Numbered from the stretch's first letter, positions 1 to 9,315 are shown. The stretch is DNA of 64,000 nt from DASUBN01 sp036500225 (GCA_036500225.1 DASYCJ010000021.1:12775-76774); one strand, 5' to 3'. The notes: a model not told the origin generated them from the letters alone. Numbers and translations: made by a program.

Positions 1-713
1 CCCATGGCTACGAAGGCCAGGGCCCTGAGCATTCCTCCGCGCGCCTGGAGCGTTACCTGCAGCTCTGCGCCGAGCAGAACATGCAGGTCTGCGTACCGTC
101 CACGCCGGCGCAGATGTTCCACATGATCCGTCGCCAGGCCCTGCGGCCGTTCCGCAAACCGCTGGTGGTGATGACACCCAAGAGCCTGCTGCGCCACAAG
201 CTTTCGGTCTCAACACTCGCGGACCTCTCCGGCGGACGTTTCCAGTTGCTGATCCCCGAGGCAGACGATATCAAGGCCGCCAAGGTCACCCGCGTGGTGT
301 TCTGCTCCGGCAAGGTCTACTACGACCTCCTGGAGGCGCGCCGCGCCGCCAAGATCGATGACGTGGCCATCGTCCGCATCGAGCAGCTGTATCCTTTCCC
401 GCAGCAGGAATACGCCGACGCCATCGCGGGCTATCCGAATGCCAACGAGATCGTCTGGTGTCAGGAAGAGCCGGGCAATCAGGGAGCCTGGTATCAGATC
501 CGTCACCGCCTGCAGGAACCCCTTAAGCAGAAGCACGTGTTGAGCTACGCCGGCCGCCAGCCGTCCGCCTCCACCGCCGCCGGTTATATGCAGTTGCACC
601 TGCAACAGCAGAAGGCGCTGATCCAGGACGCACTCGGTACCACCGAAGCGAAGCAGGGCGCTGCCGCCAAAGACAAGACCAGGCCAAATAAAGTCTTAAC
701 GGAGAAGGCATGA
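1..713 (+). CDS. sucA: 2-oxoglutarate dehydrogenase E1, C-terminal part
   Basis: This is the last ~236 residues of the thiamine-diphosphate-dependent E1 subunit of the 2-oxoglutarate dehydrogenase complex, which decarboxylates 2-oxoglutarate in the TCA cycle. The gene is cut by the left edge of the window; the frame is open from base 3. The run HGYEGQGPEHSSARLERYLQ, then a PSTPAQMFHMIRRQ stretch and the PRKPLVVMTPKSLLRH-like segment, are hallmarks of the SucA C-terminal transketolase-like domain. The gene ends TGA at 711-713, overlapping the sucB start in an ATGA, so translation of E1 and E2 is probably coupled. Identity is secure although the active-site part lies outside the window. Confidence 0.96.
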   Translation, partial: HGYEGQGPEHSSARLERYLQLCAEQNMQVCVPSTPAQMFHMIRRQALRPFRKPLVVMTPKSLLRHKLSVSTLADLSGGRFQLLIPEADDIKAAKVTRVVFCSGKVYYDLLEARRAAKIDDVAIVRIEQLYPFPQQEYADAIAGYPNANEIVWCQEEPGNQGAWYQIRHRLQEPLKQKHVLSYAGRQPSASTAAGYMQLHLQQQKALIQDALGTTEAKQGAAAKDKTRPNKVLTEKA

Positions 714-1957
714 GCATCGAAGTCAAAGTCCCGCAACTGCCAGAATCCGTGCAGGACGCGACGCTGGTGAACTGGCACAAGAAGCCAGGCGACAGCGTCA
801 ACCGAGACGAGAACCTTGTGGACATCGAGACTGACAAGGTCGTGCTGGAAGTGCCGGCGCCGGTGTCGGGCGTGTTGAAGGAGATCCGGGTCAAGGATGG
901 CACCACCGTCGGCGCAGGCCAGGTGTTGGCGATCCTGGAAGAGGGTGCCGGCGCCGCCGCGGCTCCCGCCCCCAAAACTGCAGCTGTCCCGGCCGCTGCA
1001 TCTGCTCCTGCTCCCGCTGCGGCTCCAGCCCAGACCAGCGCACCCACTGGCGACGCGGACATGCCGCTCAGCCCCTCGGTGCGGCGTCTCGTCGAAGAGA
1101 ACAAGTTGGATCCCTCCCAGATCAAGGGTTCGGCCCGCGACGGCCGCCTCACCAAGGGCGACGTGCTGGATTACATGGCCAACCGTGGCAACGCGCCTGC
1201 GACCGCTCCGGCTGCTGCCGCAGCGCCTGCGGCCCGCGCTCCGGTCCGCTCCGGCGCCCGCGAGGATCGCCGCGTGCCCATGACGCGCATGCGTGCCCGC
1301 ATCGCCGAACGTCTCACCCAGTCCCAGACCAACACCGTGATGCTCACCTCCTTCAACGAGGTGGATCTCTCGGCGGTGATCGCGCTGCGCACCAAGTATA
1401 AGGACAAGTTCGAGAAGGAGCACGGCGTCAAGCTCGGCTTCATGTCCTTCTTCGTCAAGGCCGCGGTCGAGGCCCTCAAGAAATATCCGGTGGTGAACGC
1501 CTCGGTAGAAGGCAACGACATCGTGTACCACGACTATTGGGACGTGAGCGTGGCCGTGGCCACTCCCAAGGGCCTGGTGACGCCGGTGCTGCGTGACGCG
1601 GACCAGATGAGCTTCGCCGACATCGAGAAGACCTTGGGCGACATGGCCGCGCGTGCGCGTGACGGTAAGATCGGCATCGAGGAGCTGACCGGCGGTACCT
1701 TCACCATCACCAACGGTGGTGTGTTCGGCTCGCTCATGTCCACGCCCATCATCAATCCGCCCCAGAGCGCCATCCTCGGCATGCATGCGACCAAGGACCG
1801 CGCTGTGGTGGTGGACGGGCAGGTGGTGGCACGTCCCATGATGTATATCGCGCTTACCTACGATCACCGCATCGTCGACGGCAAGGAAGCGGTGTTGACC
1901 TTGGTCTCCATCAAAGAGTCCCTGGAAGACCCGGCCCGCTTGGTCCTGGGAATCTGA
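710..1957 (+). CDS. sucB: 2-oxoglutarate dehydrogenase E2 (dihydrolipoyl succinyltransferase)
   Basis: This 415-residue E2 core transfers the succinyl group from E1 to CoA through a lipoyl arm. Residues 1-76 form one lipoyl domain with the lipoylated lysine in ETDKV (K43). An Ala/Pro-rich linker follows at ~82-115, then the peripheral subunit-binding domain (~120-157, SPSVRRLVEEN), a second Ala-rich linker, and the acyltransferase domain ending in YDHRIVDG, which holds catalytic H386 and D390. One lipoyl domain and a length near 400 fit SucB rather than AceF. The start overlaps the sucA stop by four bases. lpd follows after a 72-base spacer containing a hairpin. Confidence 0.97.
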   Translation: MSIEVKVPQLPESVQDATLVNWHKKPGDSVNRDENLVDIETDKVVLEVPAPVSGVLKEIRVKDGTTVGAGQVLAILEEGAGAAAAPAPKTAAVPAAASAPAPAAAPAQTSAPTGDADMPLSPSVRRLVEENKLDPSQIKGSARDGRLTKGDVLDYMANRGNAPATAPAAAAAPAARAPVRSGAREDRRVPMTRMRARIAERLTQSQTNTVMLTSFNEVDLSAVIALRTKYKDKFEKEHGVKLGFMSFFVKAAVEALKKYPVVNASVEGNDIVYHDYWDVSVAVATPKGLVTPVLRDADQMSFADIEKTLGDMAARARDGKIGIEELTGGTFTITNGGVFGSLMSTPIINPPQSAILGMHATKDRAVVVDGQVVARPMMYIALTYDHRIVDGKEAVLTLVSIKESLEDPARLVLGI

Positions 1958-1975
1958 TCCCCATATCACTGTGTT

Positions 1976-2009
1976 AGAAGGCGGCCCCTTTTTGGGGCCG
2001 TCGTCTTCT
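1976..2009 (+). promoter_or_regulatory. Hairpin between sucB and lpd
   Basis: GGCCCC (1983-1988) and GGGGCC (1994-1999) pair across a T5 loop, and the outer AGAAG (1976-1980) can pair with the TCTTCT at 2004-2009. There is no T-run after the stem, so it is not a classic terminator. It may instead stabilise a processed 3' end or lower read-through into lpd. The lpd start codon lies 21 bases downstream. Confidence 0.5.
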
Positions 2010-2029
2010 AGAAGACAAAGGAAACAGCC

Positions 2030-3463
2030 ATGAGCCAGAGTTTCGATGTGGTCGTGATCGGCGGCGGTCCCGCCGGCTATGTAGCAGCCATCCGCGCCGC
2101 CCAGAACGGTCTGAAGACCGCCTGCGTGGACAACTGGAAGAACCAGGATGGCAAGCACGCCTTCGGCGGCACCTGCCTGAACGCGGGCTGCATCCCGTCC
2201 AAGGCACTGCTCGAATCCTCTGAGATGTACCACAAGGCCACCCACGAGTTCGTCTCCCACGGCATCAAGGTCGGTGCTGTGAGCATGGACATCGCTGCCA
2301 TGCAGGCGCGCAAGTCCAAGATCACCTCCAGCCTCACCGGCGGCATCGCCCAGCTCTTCAAGTCCAACAACGTCACCGGTATCCGCGGCACCGGCCGCCT
2401 GCTCAAGGGCAATAAGGTGGAAGTGACGGACTTCGACGACCTGAAGAAGAAGGAGGTCATCGAAGCTAAGACCGTGGTGCTGGCCGCGGGCTCCGAGCCC
2501 GTGGAACTGAAAGTGGTGCCCTTCGACCGCAAGGACATCGTGGATTCCTGGGGCGCCCTGGACTTCACTGAAGTGCCGAAGCGCTTAGGGGTCATTGGCG
2601 GCGGCGTCATCGGCCTGGAGCTCGGCAGCGTCTGGCAGCGCCTGGGCGCTGAGGTCACGATCCTCGAAGCCATGGATAACTTCCTGTTCATGGCCGACCA
2701 GCAGGTCGCCAAGGATGCAGAGCGTCAGTTCCGCAAACAGGGTCTCGAGATCAAGCTCGGCGCCAAGGTCACCGGTGCTGAGAAGGGCAAGTCCGGTATC
2801 AGCGTCAGCTATGACGACAAGGACGGCAAGCAGAAGATCGAAGTGGACAAGCTCATCGTGGCCGTGGGCCGTCGCCCCGCCACCAAGGCCTTGCTGGGTG
2901 ACGGCACTGGAGTGAACCTGGATGAGCGCGGCTTCATCAAAGTGGACCATGAGTGCCGCACCGGCGTGCCCAACGTTTGGGCCATCGGTGACTGCGTGCG
3001 CGGCCCGATGCTGGCCCACAAGGGCTCCGAAGAAGGCGTGATGGTCGCCGACCTGATTGCAGGTAAAGTTTCAGAGATGAATTACGACGTCATCCCTTCG
3101 GTCATCTACACCTGGCCCGAGATCGCCTGGGTCGGCAAGACCGAAGAGGAACTGAAGAAGAACGGTACCCGTTATAAGACCGGCACCTTTCCCTTCGCCG
3201 CCAACGGCCGCGCCAAGGCCATGGAAGCCGCCAGCGGCATGGTAAAGATGCTGGCCCATGCGGATACCGATGAGATCCTGGGAGTGCACATCGTGGGACC
3301 CATGGCCTCCGAGATGATCTCGGAAGCGGTGGTGGCCATGGAGTTCCGTGCCAGCGCCGAGGACCTGCAGCGCACCATCCATGCGCACCCGACCCTGGCG
3401 GAGTCCATGCATGAAGCGTCCTTGTCCGTGGATAAGCGCGCGATCCATGCCATAAACAAGTGA
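2030..3463 (+). CDS. lpd: Dihydrolipoamide dehydrogenase (E3)
   Basis: This 477-residue flavoenzyme reoxidises the dihydrolipoyl group of E2 with NAD+. The N-terminal FAD motif GGGPAG is at residues 11-16. The redox disulfide is C49/C54 in GGTCLNAGCIPSK. A second Rossmann motif, GVIGGGVIGLELGS, binds NAD. The dimerisation domain ends with the catalytic His-Glu pair in HPTLAES (H453, E458). The length is typical. AAAGGAAA precedes the ATG as ribosome-binding site. It is the last gene of sucAB-lpd and is followed by a strong terminator. It may also serve pyruvate dehydrogenase, which cannot be judged from here. Confidence 0.97.
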   Translation: MSQSFDVVVIGGGPAGYVAAIRAAQNGLKTACVDNWKNQDGKHAFGGTCLNAGCIPSKALLESSEMYHKATHEFVSHGIKVGAVSMDIAAMQARKSKITSSLTGGIAQLFKSNNVTGIRGTGRLLKGNKVEVTDFDDLKKKEVIEAKTVVLAAGSEPVELKVVPFDRKDIVDSWGALDFTEVPKRLGVIGGGVIGLELGSVWQRLGAEVTILEAMDNFLFMADQQVAKDAERQFRKQGLEIKLGAKVTGAEKGKSGISVSYDDKDGKQKIEVDKLIVAVGRRPATKALLGDGTGVNLDERGFIKVDHECRTGVPNVWAIGDCVRGPMLAHKGSEEGVMVADLIAGKVSEMNYDVIPSVIYTWPEIAWVGKTEEELKKNGTRYKTGTFPFAANGRAKAMEAASGMVKMLAHADTDEILGVHIVGPMASEMISEAVVAMEFRASAEDLQRTIHAHPTLAESMHEASLSVDKRAIHAINK

Positions 3464-3483
3464 TCGGGATAGGGTCCGAGACC

Positions 3484-3515
3484 AAGAAGGCGCCTTGAGG
3501 CGCCTTCTTCCTTTT
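3484..3515 (+). terminator. Rho-independent terminator after lpd
   Basis: A perfect 11-bp stem, AAGAAGGCGCC (3484-3494) with GGCGCCTTCTT (3499-3509), has a TTGA loop and is followed by CCTTTT. It lies between lpd and the convergent methyltransferase gene, so it may also block antisense read-through. The T-run is only good on the + strand. Confidence 0.9.
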
Positions 3516-3517
3516 CG

Positions 3518-4258
3518 TTATGCAGATTTCTTGGCAGTGAACACCATCTGATGGCAGTGATAGGGATCTATCTTCTCCATCAGGGGCTGGGTGAAGTTGG
3601 GGAAAGGATAGAGTCCGTAGCCGTGACCCTGTATGTCCGTGAAACCGATCATCTGCAGGTAGTCACGTAGCACCCGGTAACTGAACACCACCAGATGCCG
3701 GTGCGAGGGCGTGTCGCGCTCCACGTCCGGCTGGATATCCTCTTTGCTCACCTTGAACAGTTCTTCCTTCTTCAGCAGCGCATCGGAGTCCGGGTGCGGC
3801 CCGCTGGAGGGCATCTTGCCGGCGAGGATCAGCGCCGCAGTAAAATAGGTGCTGATGTTGGGGGTCAGGATCACCAGCGTGCCGCCCGGCGCCAGCACCC
3901 GGTGCGATTCCTTCATGAAGCGGCAGGGATTCAACAGGTGTTCCAGCACTGAGAGCGCGTATATGCAGTGGAATTGGCCCTCCGGATAGGGCAGGTCACG
4001 GTTGAGGTCGCCGCGCACGATGTCGAGGCCCCGTTGCCGGCCTTCCTGGACCTTGGCTTCATCCCATTCCAGACCGCAGTAGCGTGACTTATCCAGGCCA
4101 GTGCCCTTGACCAGGGTATCGAACATCCAACCGTTATGAGCGCCGCAATCCAGGACCTTGCCGCCGGCACGGAGGGCGAGGGCTATCTCCGCGTTGGCTA
4201 GGCCGTAGGCCTCGCGCATGGTCCTCTCGTACAGGTTTTTGAAATACGCGGTCAGCAC
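3518..4258 (-). CDS. Class I SAM-dependent methyltransferase
   Basis: This 246-residue protein has the glycine-rich SAM motif VLDCGAHNGWMF at residues ~35-46, an acidic strand-2 end (GLEWDEAKVQEG), a YALSVLEHLLNP motif and an APGGTLVILTPN strand, the usual order in Methyltransf_11/25-type enzymes. The substrate cannot be told. An insert near residues 135-185 (PSSGPHPDSDALLKKEELF, then VERDTPSHRHLVVFSY) resembles small-molecule or sugar methyltransferases. It is monocistronic, with only 27 bases to the divergent deacetylase ORF, and converges on lpd. The fold is certain; the function is not. Confidence 0.8.
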   Translation of the reverse strand: MLTAYFKNLYERTMREAYGLANAEIALALRAGGKVLDCGAHNGWMFDTLVKGTGLDKSRYCGLEWDEAKVQEGRQRGLDIVRGDLNRDLPYPEGQFHCIYALSVLEHLLNPCRFMKESHRVLAPGGTLVILTPNISTYFTAALILAGKMPSSGPHPDSDALLKKEELFKVSKEDIQPDVERDTPSHRHLVVFSYRVLRDYLQMIGFTDIQGHGYGLYPFPNFTQPLMEKIDPYHCHQMVFTAKKSA

Positions 4259-4360
4259 GTTCGCTCCGGGGATGCCGAATCTCCAGTGAGTATAACCTCA
4301 TGTCGTATCGGCAACATCTTCGCGGCCGGCGTTGTCTTAGGTGAGGCTGCGGAGTACGGT

Positions 4361-5422
4361 ATGTTCATGACCAAGTTTCTTCTGCTCGCAGCTCTGTCGA
4401 TGTGCTCGTCCATCTGTCACGCCGCCGCCGTGCCATCCCATGCGGTGGTGTTCATCTACCACCGCTTCGGCGATGACCGCTATCCCAGCACCGACACCAA
4501 GACCGGGCAGTTCCAGGCGCAACTGGATTGGTTGGCCCAGAACCAGTATCAGGTCTGGCCCTTGCCCAAGATCGTGAAGTACCTGCGGGACGGTAAGGAC
4601 ATACCGGACCACGTGGTGGCGATCACAGTGGACGACGCATTCCAGTCTTTCTACGAGAATGCCTATCCGCTGTTAAAGGCTCGTAGCTGGCCCTTCACCC
4701 TGTTCGTCAGCACCGATGGTGTGGATTCCAAGCAATCGGACTTCGTCACTTGGGATGAGTTGCGGGAGATGGCGGCCAACGGCGCGACTCTCGCCAACCA
4801 TACTGCCGACCACGGGCACCTGCCGTTCCGTCTGAAAGGTGAATCGGATCTGCACTGGGCCGATCGCATCCGTGCCGACATCGCCAAGGGCCAGTCGCGG
4901 CTGGAAGCGGAGATCGGCAAAGACGTAAACTCCGACCCAAAGCTCTTCGCCTATCCCTACGGGGAATACACCGATGAGCTGGTGAAACTCGTCAATGGTT
5001 TGGGTTATATCGCATTCGGCCAGCAGGCAGGTGCCTTGAGCGGGCCGCTGGACGCGCGTGCCCTGCCGCGCTTTCCCATCAACGAAAACTATGCAGAGGT
5101 GCCGTCTTTCGCCATCAAGGCAGCGGCATTGCCCATGCCTCTTAAAGCCGTGACTCCCTGGGATCCGCAAGTGGGTACCGAGAATCCACCCAAACTGGAA
5201 TTGGATCTGGAGCCGGGTACGATACCGTCATCAGGTTTGCACTGTTACCAGAATGGTCCTGAGATGAGTATCCAGTGGTTGGATGAGGCCAAGACTAAGC
5301 TGTATTTGCAGGCGCCGAAAGCCATGGGTGCGGGCCGAGACCGCTACAACTGCACCGCCTTCGTGCATGGACGTTACTATTGGTATTCCCACATGTGGCT
5401 ACTAGCCCCCAGCGGTGAATAG
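4361..5422 (+). CDS. Secreted polysaccharide deacetylase family protein
   Basis: This 353-residue exported protein carries a NodB-type (carbohydrate esterase 4) domain. The chosen ATG has GGAG six bases upstream and gives a clean signal peptide ending near residue 22 (SICHAAA); the frame is open 75 bases further upstream, but that start would put a charged stretch before the signal. The metal-site motifs are TVDDAFQSF (D91, D92) and NHTADH (H147, H151). The FIYHRFGD strand and a FAYPYGEYT strand are also family features. The C-terminal ~100 residues form a separate small domain with paired Cys. It probably removes acetyl groups from a cell-surface glycan, but the substrate is unknown. Confidence 0.82.
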   Translation: MFMTKFLLLAALSMCSSICHAAAVPSHAVVFIYHRFGDDRYPSTDTKTGQFQAQLDWLAQNQYQVWPLPKIVKYLRDGKDIPDHVVAITVDDAFQSFYENAYPLLKARSWPFTLFVSTDGVDSKQSDFVTWDELREMAANGATLANHTADHGHLPFRLKGESDLHWADRIRADIAKGQSRLEAEIGKDVNSDPKLFAYPYGEYTDELVKLVNGLGYIAFGQQAGALSGPLDARALPRFPINENYAEVPSFAIKAAALPMPLKAVTPWDPQVGTENPPKLELDLEPGTIPSSGLHCYQNGPEMSIQWLDEAKTKLYLQAPKAMGAGRDRYNCTAFVHGRYYWYSHMWLLAPSGE

Positions 5423-5498
5423 CCCCTCAAGGCTATTGCGTCTCGTCTGCGTCGGCTCGCGACGCTTCGAGGCACCTGCTCCGAGATACTGAGAAGAA

Positions 5499-6467
5499 CT
5501 AGTTAGTGGGATCAAGAGTCAGAGCGCTGAGCTTATCCAGCTCATCACTATGCAGCATGGTGCGGATGTCATTCACATACAGGCCTCCCGCCGCGGAATA
5601 GCGGTCCAGGGCTCCGGCCAGCTGGAAAGGATCCAGGGGTTTGCCGGCGGCGCGCATGTCGGCGCGCAGGCCGCGGAAATCTGTATAAGCGAAGCCGATG
5701 TTGATGTTGTGCAGGTAGGCCCGCACCGAGGTCTCGATATCCGGATATACCCGCACCATGTGGGTGGCATCGCCGGGCCGGTTCAGGGGCACCGAGCCCT
5801 CATCTTCATCCCAGGTCCAGATGCCAAACAGGTTGTTGGACTCCAGGGCGAAGCGTGAAGTACCCCAGCCGCTCTCCTGTGCCGCCTGGGCCAACACCAG
5901 AGTCACCGGCACCACATCCACGCGCCTGAGCAGCGTGTCCCGTGTTGCAGGATCGTTCAGGTCTCCATCCACCCGATAACGGTCGGCGATGCGTACGATC
6001 TCGCGTCCTGCGTCGCTGTGCGTGTCCACGGCCCCTAAGCCGAACTGCTGCAACAGGAATATCCGTTCGTTCCAGATGCGCGAGTTCTCCGCCAACACGA
6101 TGGGCAATAAGGCGCGATAGAAGATGGTCTTCTTCTCGTCCCGGTCCAGGGTGTCCAGGCCATAAGGTAGGTTCTGCACTGCATAGGGCGGCACCGTGTC
6201 CTGAGGTGGCCAGGCGTAGTCCTCGCTGGAGAAGATATTCTTCAAGGCTTCCGCGGAAGGCGGCTTGATGGGGATGAGCTGCACGTTCTCCACCGCCGGG
6301 ACTTCCACGGAATGGATGTGCTTGTACTGTCGAGTGATGAAGCCGGCCACCGTGAGGGGCAGCAGGAAGAACAGGGTATACATGACCCCGCGCCCCAGGC
6401 GCGCCCATATGGAAGGGCCGCGCTTGGACGCCGCCCGGCTCGGACGTTTCTTTCGGGTTGAGCGCAC
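5499..6467 (-). CDS. Bax-like N-acetylglucosaminidase, membrane-anchored
   Basis: This 322-residue protein has a basic cytoplasmic N-terminus (residues 1-25), one membrane segment (~28-45), and a periplasmic glucosaminidase (GH73-like) domain. The core motif ALAQAAQESGWGTSRF places the catalytic Glu at about E198, followed by ESNNLFGIWTW. The architecture matches E. coli Bax, an uncharacterised peptidoglycan-hydrolase-like protein. It lies 55 bases downstream of relA on the same strand, so the two may share a transcript. Cleavage of septal or lateral peptidoglycan is expected from the family and not shown here. Confidence 0.83.
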   Translation of the reverse strand: MRSTRKKRPSRAASKRGPSIWARLGRGVMYTLFFLLPLTVAGFITRQYKHIHSVEVPAVENVQLIPIKPPSAEALKNIFSSEDYAWPPQDTVPPYAVQNLPYGLDTLDRDEKKTIFYRALLPIVLAENSRIWNERIFLLQQFGLGAVDTHSDAGREIVRIADRYRVDGDLNDPATRDTLLRRVDVVPVTLVLAQAAQESGWGTSRFALESNNLFGIWTWDEDEGSVPLNRPGDATHMVRVYPDIETSVRAYLHNINIGFAYTDFRGLRADMRAAGKPLDPFQLAGALDRYSAAGGLYVNDIRTMLHSDELDKLSALTLDPTN

Positions 6468-6522
6468 GTCCGGACTGTATTACAGGCGCCGCCCCAAAGG
6501 AACCCTTGCGCGACGCGACCTT

Positions 6523-8634
6523 TTAGTGCCCTTGCGCCGTACGGGCCGCGCGCGTCACGCCCTGGATCTGCATCAATCTGTTCAAGAGACGCGACAATTG
6601 CGGCAGCCCCGAGACGCTGATCGTAAGCTTCAGGTTCAGCATGCCGGTGTCCGGTTCCGGTCTGGAATCGATGGCCAGCATGCGTAGCTCTTCGTCCGCC
6701 AAGAGCGCCATCACTTCGTTCAAGAGGTTACGCCGCTCGCGGGCTTCCACCGAGATCTCCACCGGTTGGCCTTGGCGTGCGTCGCTGCCCCAGCGCAGGT
6801 CCGTGAGGCGTTGCGGGGCACGCACCGTGAGCCGCGCCAGGCTCGCGCAGTTCATGCGGTGCACCGTGATGCCGCGACCCTGGGTGATGTAGCCGCGGAT
6901 CGCCTCACCCGGCACCGGATGGCAGCAACGGGCCAGAGACACCAGCACTTCGCCCGGTACGCCTGGCAAGAGCACCGCGGGGCGCTTGCCCTTGCGCGTC
7001 TGCGGCGTGCGCGGTACGCGTGTGGGCAGAGTCTCGCGGACCGGCGGCATCTCGCGCTGCAAGGCGCCTGCGATCTGTGCCGGCGAAAGATCGCCGGCAC
7101 CGAGAGCCGCGAACAACTCGTCCAGGGTCTCGAATGGGAAATGCTTCAGCAGACGGTCGTGACGGAAATCCCGCAGGCCTAAGCGGTCCAGTTCCCGTTC
7201 CAGCGCATCGCGGCCGTAACCGATGTTCTGACCCCGATCCTGCTGGCGGAAGAAGGCGCGCAACTTGTCACGGGCGCGCGGCGTGTTGAGATAACCGGCC
7301 TGGGGGTTCAGCCAGTCGCGGCTGGGTTCCCCCTGACGCGCGGTCTGGATCTCCACCTGATCGCCGTCCTTCAGCGCATGGCTGATGGGCACCAGTCGTC
7401 CGTTGATGCGTGCGCCGCGGCAGCGGTGGCCCACGTCAGTGTGCACGTAATAGGCGAAGTCGAGGGCAGTGGCGCCGCGAGGCAGGTCGAAGACCTCGCC
7501 CTTGGGCGTCAACACATACACCCGCTCTTCCACGAGTTCAGTGCGGAAGCGTTCGATGAAGTCTTCGTCGGCGCCGGGTGCCAAGAGTTGCCGCATCCAG
7601 CCGATGCGGGTCTCCAGAGCCGGGTCGTAGCGCAGACCTTCCTTGTAACGCCAGTGCGAGGCCACGCCGAACTCAGCGTGTCGGTGCATGTCGCCGGTGC
7701 GTATCTGGATCTCGAGCGGCCGCGCCGCGGGACCCAGCACTGCGGTGTGTAGAGAACGGTAAGAATTATCCTTCGGGGTCGCGATGTAGTCATCGAACTC
7801 CCTGGGGATGTGACGCCACAACCCATGCACCACCCCGAGAGCGGCATAGCAGGTGGGGATGTCCCCAACCAGGACCCGGAGGGCATTCAGGTCATAGAGG
7901 TCGTCTATAGCCAAGCCCTTCCTCTGCATCTTCTTCCAGATGCTATAGATGTGCTTGGGCCGACCCGCCACCTCAGCGGCGATGCCGGCAGCCGTGAGGG
8001 CAGCCGCCAGCATGTCGCGAGCCTGGGCCAGGTAGTTTTCCCGGTCGGTGCGCCGCTCCTTGAGCGCACTCGCGATCTCCCGGTAGCGCTGCGGCTCCAG
8101 GTAACGGAAGGCCAGGTCCTCCAACTCCCATTTGAGCTGCCAGATACCCAGCCGGTTGGCCAAGGGCGCGTAGATGCTGCGGGCGGCGATGGCGAGACTG
8201 CGTTGCGTAGCTGGCGATTCGGACTTGGCGGCCCGAAGTGCGTACAGCCGCTCAGCGAGCTTGATCACCAGTACCCGGCCGTCGCGGATTACCGCCAGCA
8301 GAAGTTTGCGCAGGTTCTCTGCCTGGGAAGGGGAGAGTGGCTCCTCGTCGCCGGCGGATGCGCCCATCAGATCGGGTAGAGCCAACACTGCCTGGGCGAG
8401 ATGTGCCGCCTCGCCGCCGATGCGCGGCTCCAGGTCTCCGAGCTCCGATGCGCCGGCGCCCATCAGTACCGATGCCATACCGGCGTGCACGATCACCGGG
8501 TCGAGCTCCAGGGCTTGCAGGATGGTGCCGACGCCGCGCGCTCGATCGGCAAGCATCGCAGGCGTACCGGCGAGTCCCAACATATCGTCCGCTGCCGCGG
8601 CGATGGGATTGTCTATGCTTTGACGTGAAGGCAT
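6523..8634 (-). CDS. relA: GTP pyrophosphokinase RelA (ppGpp synthetase I)
   Basis: This 703-residue RelA/SpoT homologue makes (p)ppGpp on stalled ribosomes during amino-acid starvation. The N-terminal region (1-150) lacks the His-Asp hydrolase motif, so it should not degrade ppGpp. The synthetase domain contains EFDD at 279-282, the ExDD signature of monofunctional RelA rather than the RxKD of SpoT, followed by YIATPKDNSYRSLHT and EIQIRTGDMH. A TGS domain spans ~369-432, a Cys-rich zinc-finger segment (ARCCHPVPGEAIRGY) lies near residue 580, and an ACT domain ends the protein. A separate SpoT gene is expected elsewhere. Confidence 0.93.
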   Translation of the reverse strand: MPSRQSIDNPIAAAADDMLGLAGTPAMLADRARGVGTILQALELDPVIVHAGMASVLMGAGASELGDLEPRIGGEAAHLAQAVLALPDLMGASAGDEEPLSPSQAENLRKLLLAVIRDGRVLVIKLAERLYALRAAKSESPATQRSLAIAARSIYAPLANRLGIWQLKWELEDLAFRYLEPQRYREIASALKERRTDRENYLAQARDMLAAALTAAGIAAEVAGRPKHIYSIWKKMQRKGLAIDDLYDLNALRVLVGDIPTCYAALGVVHGLWRHIPREFDDYIATPKDNSYRSLHTAVLGPAARPLEIQIRTGDMHRHAEFGVASHWRYKEGLRYDPALETRIGWMRQLLAPGADEDFIERFRTELVEERVYVLTPKGEVFDLPRGATALDFAYYVHTDVGHRCRGARINGRLVPISHALKDGDQVEIQTARQGEPSRDWLNPQAGYLNTPRARDKLRAFFRQQDRGQNIGYGRDALERELDRLGLRDFRHDRLLKHFPFETLDELFAALGAGDLSPAQIAGALQREMPPVRETLPTRVPRTPQTRKGKRPAVLLPGVPGEVLVSLARCCHPVPGEAIRGYITQGRGITVHRMNCASLARLTVRAPQRLTDLRWGSDARQGQPVEISVEARERRNLLNEVMALLADEELRMLAIDSRPEPDTGMLNLKLTISVSGLPQLSRLLNRLMQIQGVTRAARTAQGH

Positions 8635-8655
8635 GGTGGGAAGCCGCGTCAGCGG

Positions 8656-8684
8656 GTGTCAGGTCCGACGTTTAACGGTATCAT
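8656..8684 (+). promoter_or_regulatory. Putative sigma-70 promoter of the YfaZ-like gene
   Basis: GTGTCA (8656-8661) and TATCAT (8679-8684) are 17 bases apart in the 99-base spacer between divergent relA and the outer-membrane gene, leaving a ~40-base leader with GGGAGA before ATG 8734. The -35 match is only fair. Confidence 0.4.
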
Positions 8685-8733
8685 ATAGATGTCTGTTTCA
8701 TATGACCGTCGAAATCCACCGGGAGACCCCTCC

Positions 8734-9297
8734 ATGAGGCATTACCGCATCGCCCTGTTCCTGGCCCTGACTGCTGCCGCTTCGGCTGCCCAGGCCTCCA
8801 ACACCCTCGATTTCAACCTGGCCAGCAATGCGGTGGCTGCGGATTTCTCCACCAGCCTGACTGATACGGGCGTGGAGGGGAGCCTGGGCTTCCTGCACCA
8901 CACCGACCGGGTGGACCTTTTCGACGCGGGCCTAGACGTGGTCGGCAATGCCAGCCCCGTCGGTTCGCCGTTGATCTTCGGCGTGGGCGGTAAGTTCTTC
9001 TACATCAACCCCAAGGACAAGGACAACGGTGAGGCCCTGGCCATCGGCGCCCACTTCCGCTACACCTGGCCCTACTTCAACCGCTTCGCTATCGCCGGCG
9101 AGCTGTATTACGCCCCGAACATCGTGGCCTTCCAGAGTGCGGACCGCTTCTGGGAAGGTCGCCTCACCGCCAACTACCAGATCCTGCGCAACGCGGACGC
9201 CTACGTGGGCTATCGCTACGTATCGGCCTCGTTCAACAGTGGCCCGAGCACGACGCTGGACAGCTCCGTGATCCTCGGTATCAACGTCACGTTCTGA
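8734..9297 (+). CDS. YfaZ-like outer-membrane beta-barrel protein
   Basis: This 187-residue protein has a signal peptide (residues 1-~20, ending AAQAS) and amphipathic beta strands to a C-terminal phenylalanine (GINVTF), the usual outer-membrane insertion signal. The strand pattern and the GVGGKFFYINPKDKDN and LAIGAHFRYTWP segments fit the YfaZ family, whose function is unknown. The start at 8734 was chosen for the GGGAGA ribosome-binding site and signal peptide; an upstream in-frame ATG at 8689 adds a charged, unlikely leader. It is divergent from relA and stands alone. Confidence 0.72.
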   Translation: MRHYRIALFLALTAAASAAQASNTLDFNLASNAVAADFSTSLTDTGVEGSLGFLHHTDRVDLFDAGLDVVGNASPVGSPLIFGVGGKFFYINPKDKDNGEALAIGAHFRYTWPYFNRFAIAGELYYAPNIVAFQSADRFWEGRLTANYQILRNADAYVGYRYVSASFNSGPSTTLDSSVILGINVTF

Positions 9298-9315
9298 CCG
9301 GCACGGGTAGCGAAG

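Noticed and set aside
584..2260. Long open frame antisense to sucB and the start of lpd
   Set aside because: It follows the third-position GC of the real genes, has no family features, and lies wholly over two certain genes.
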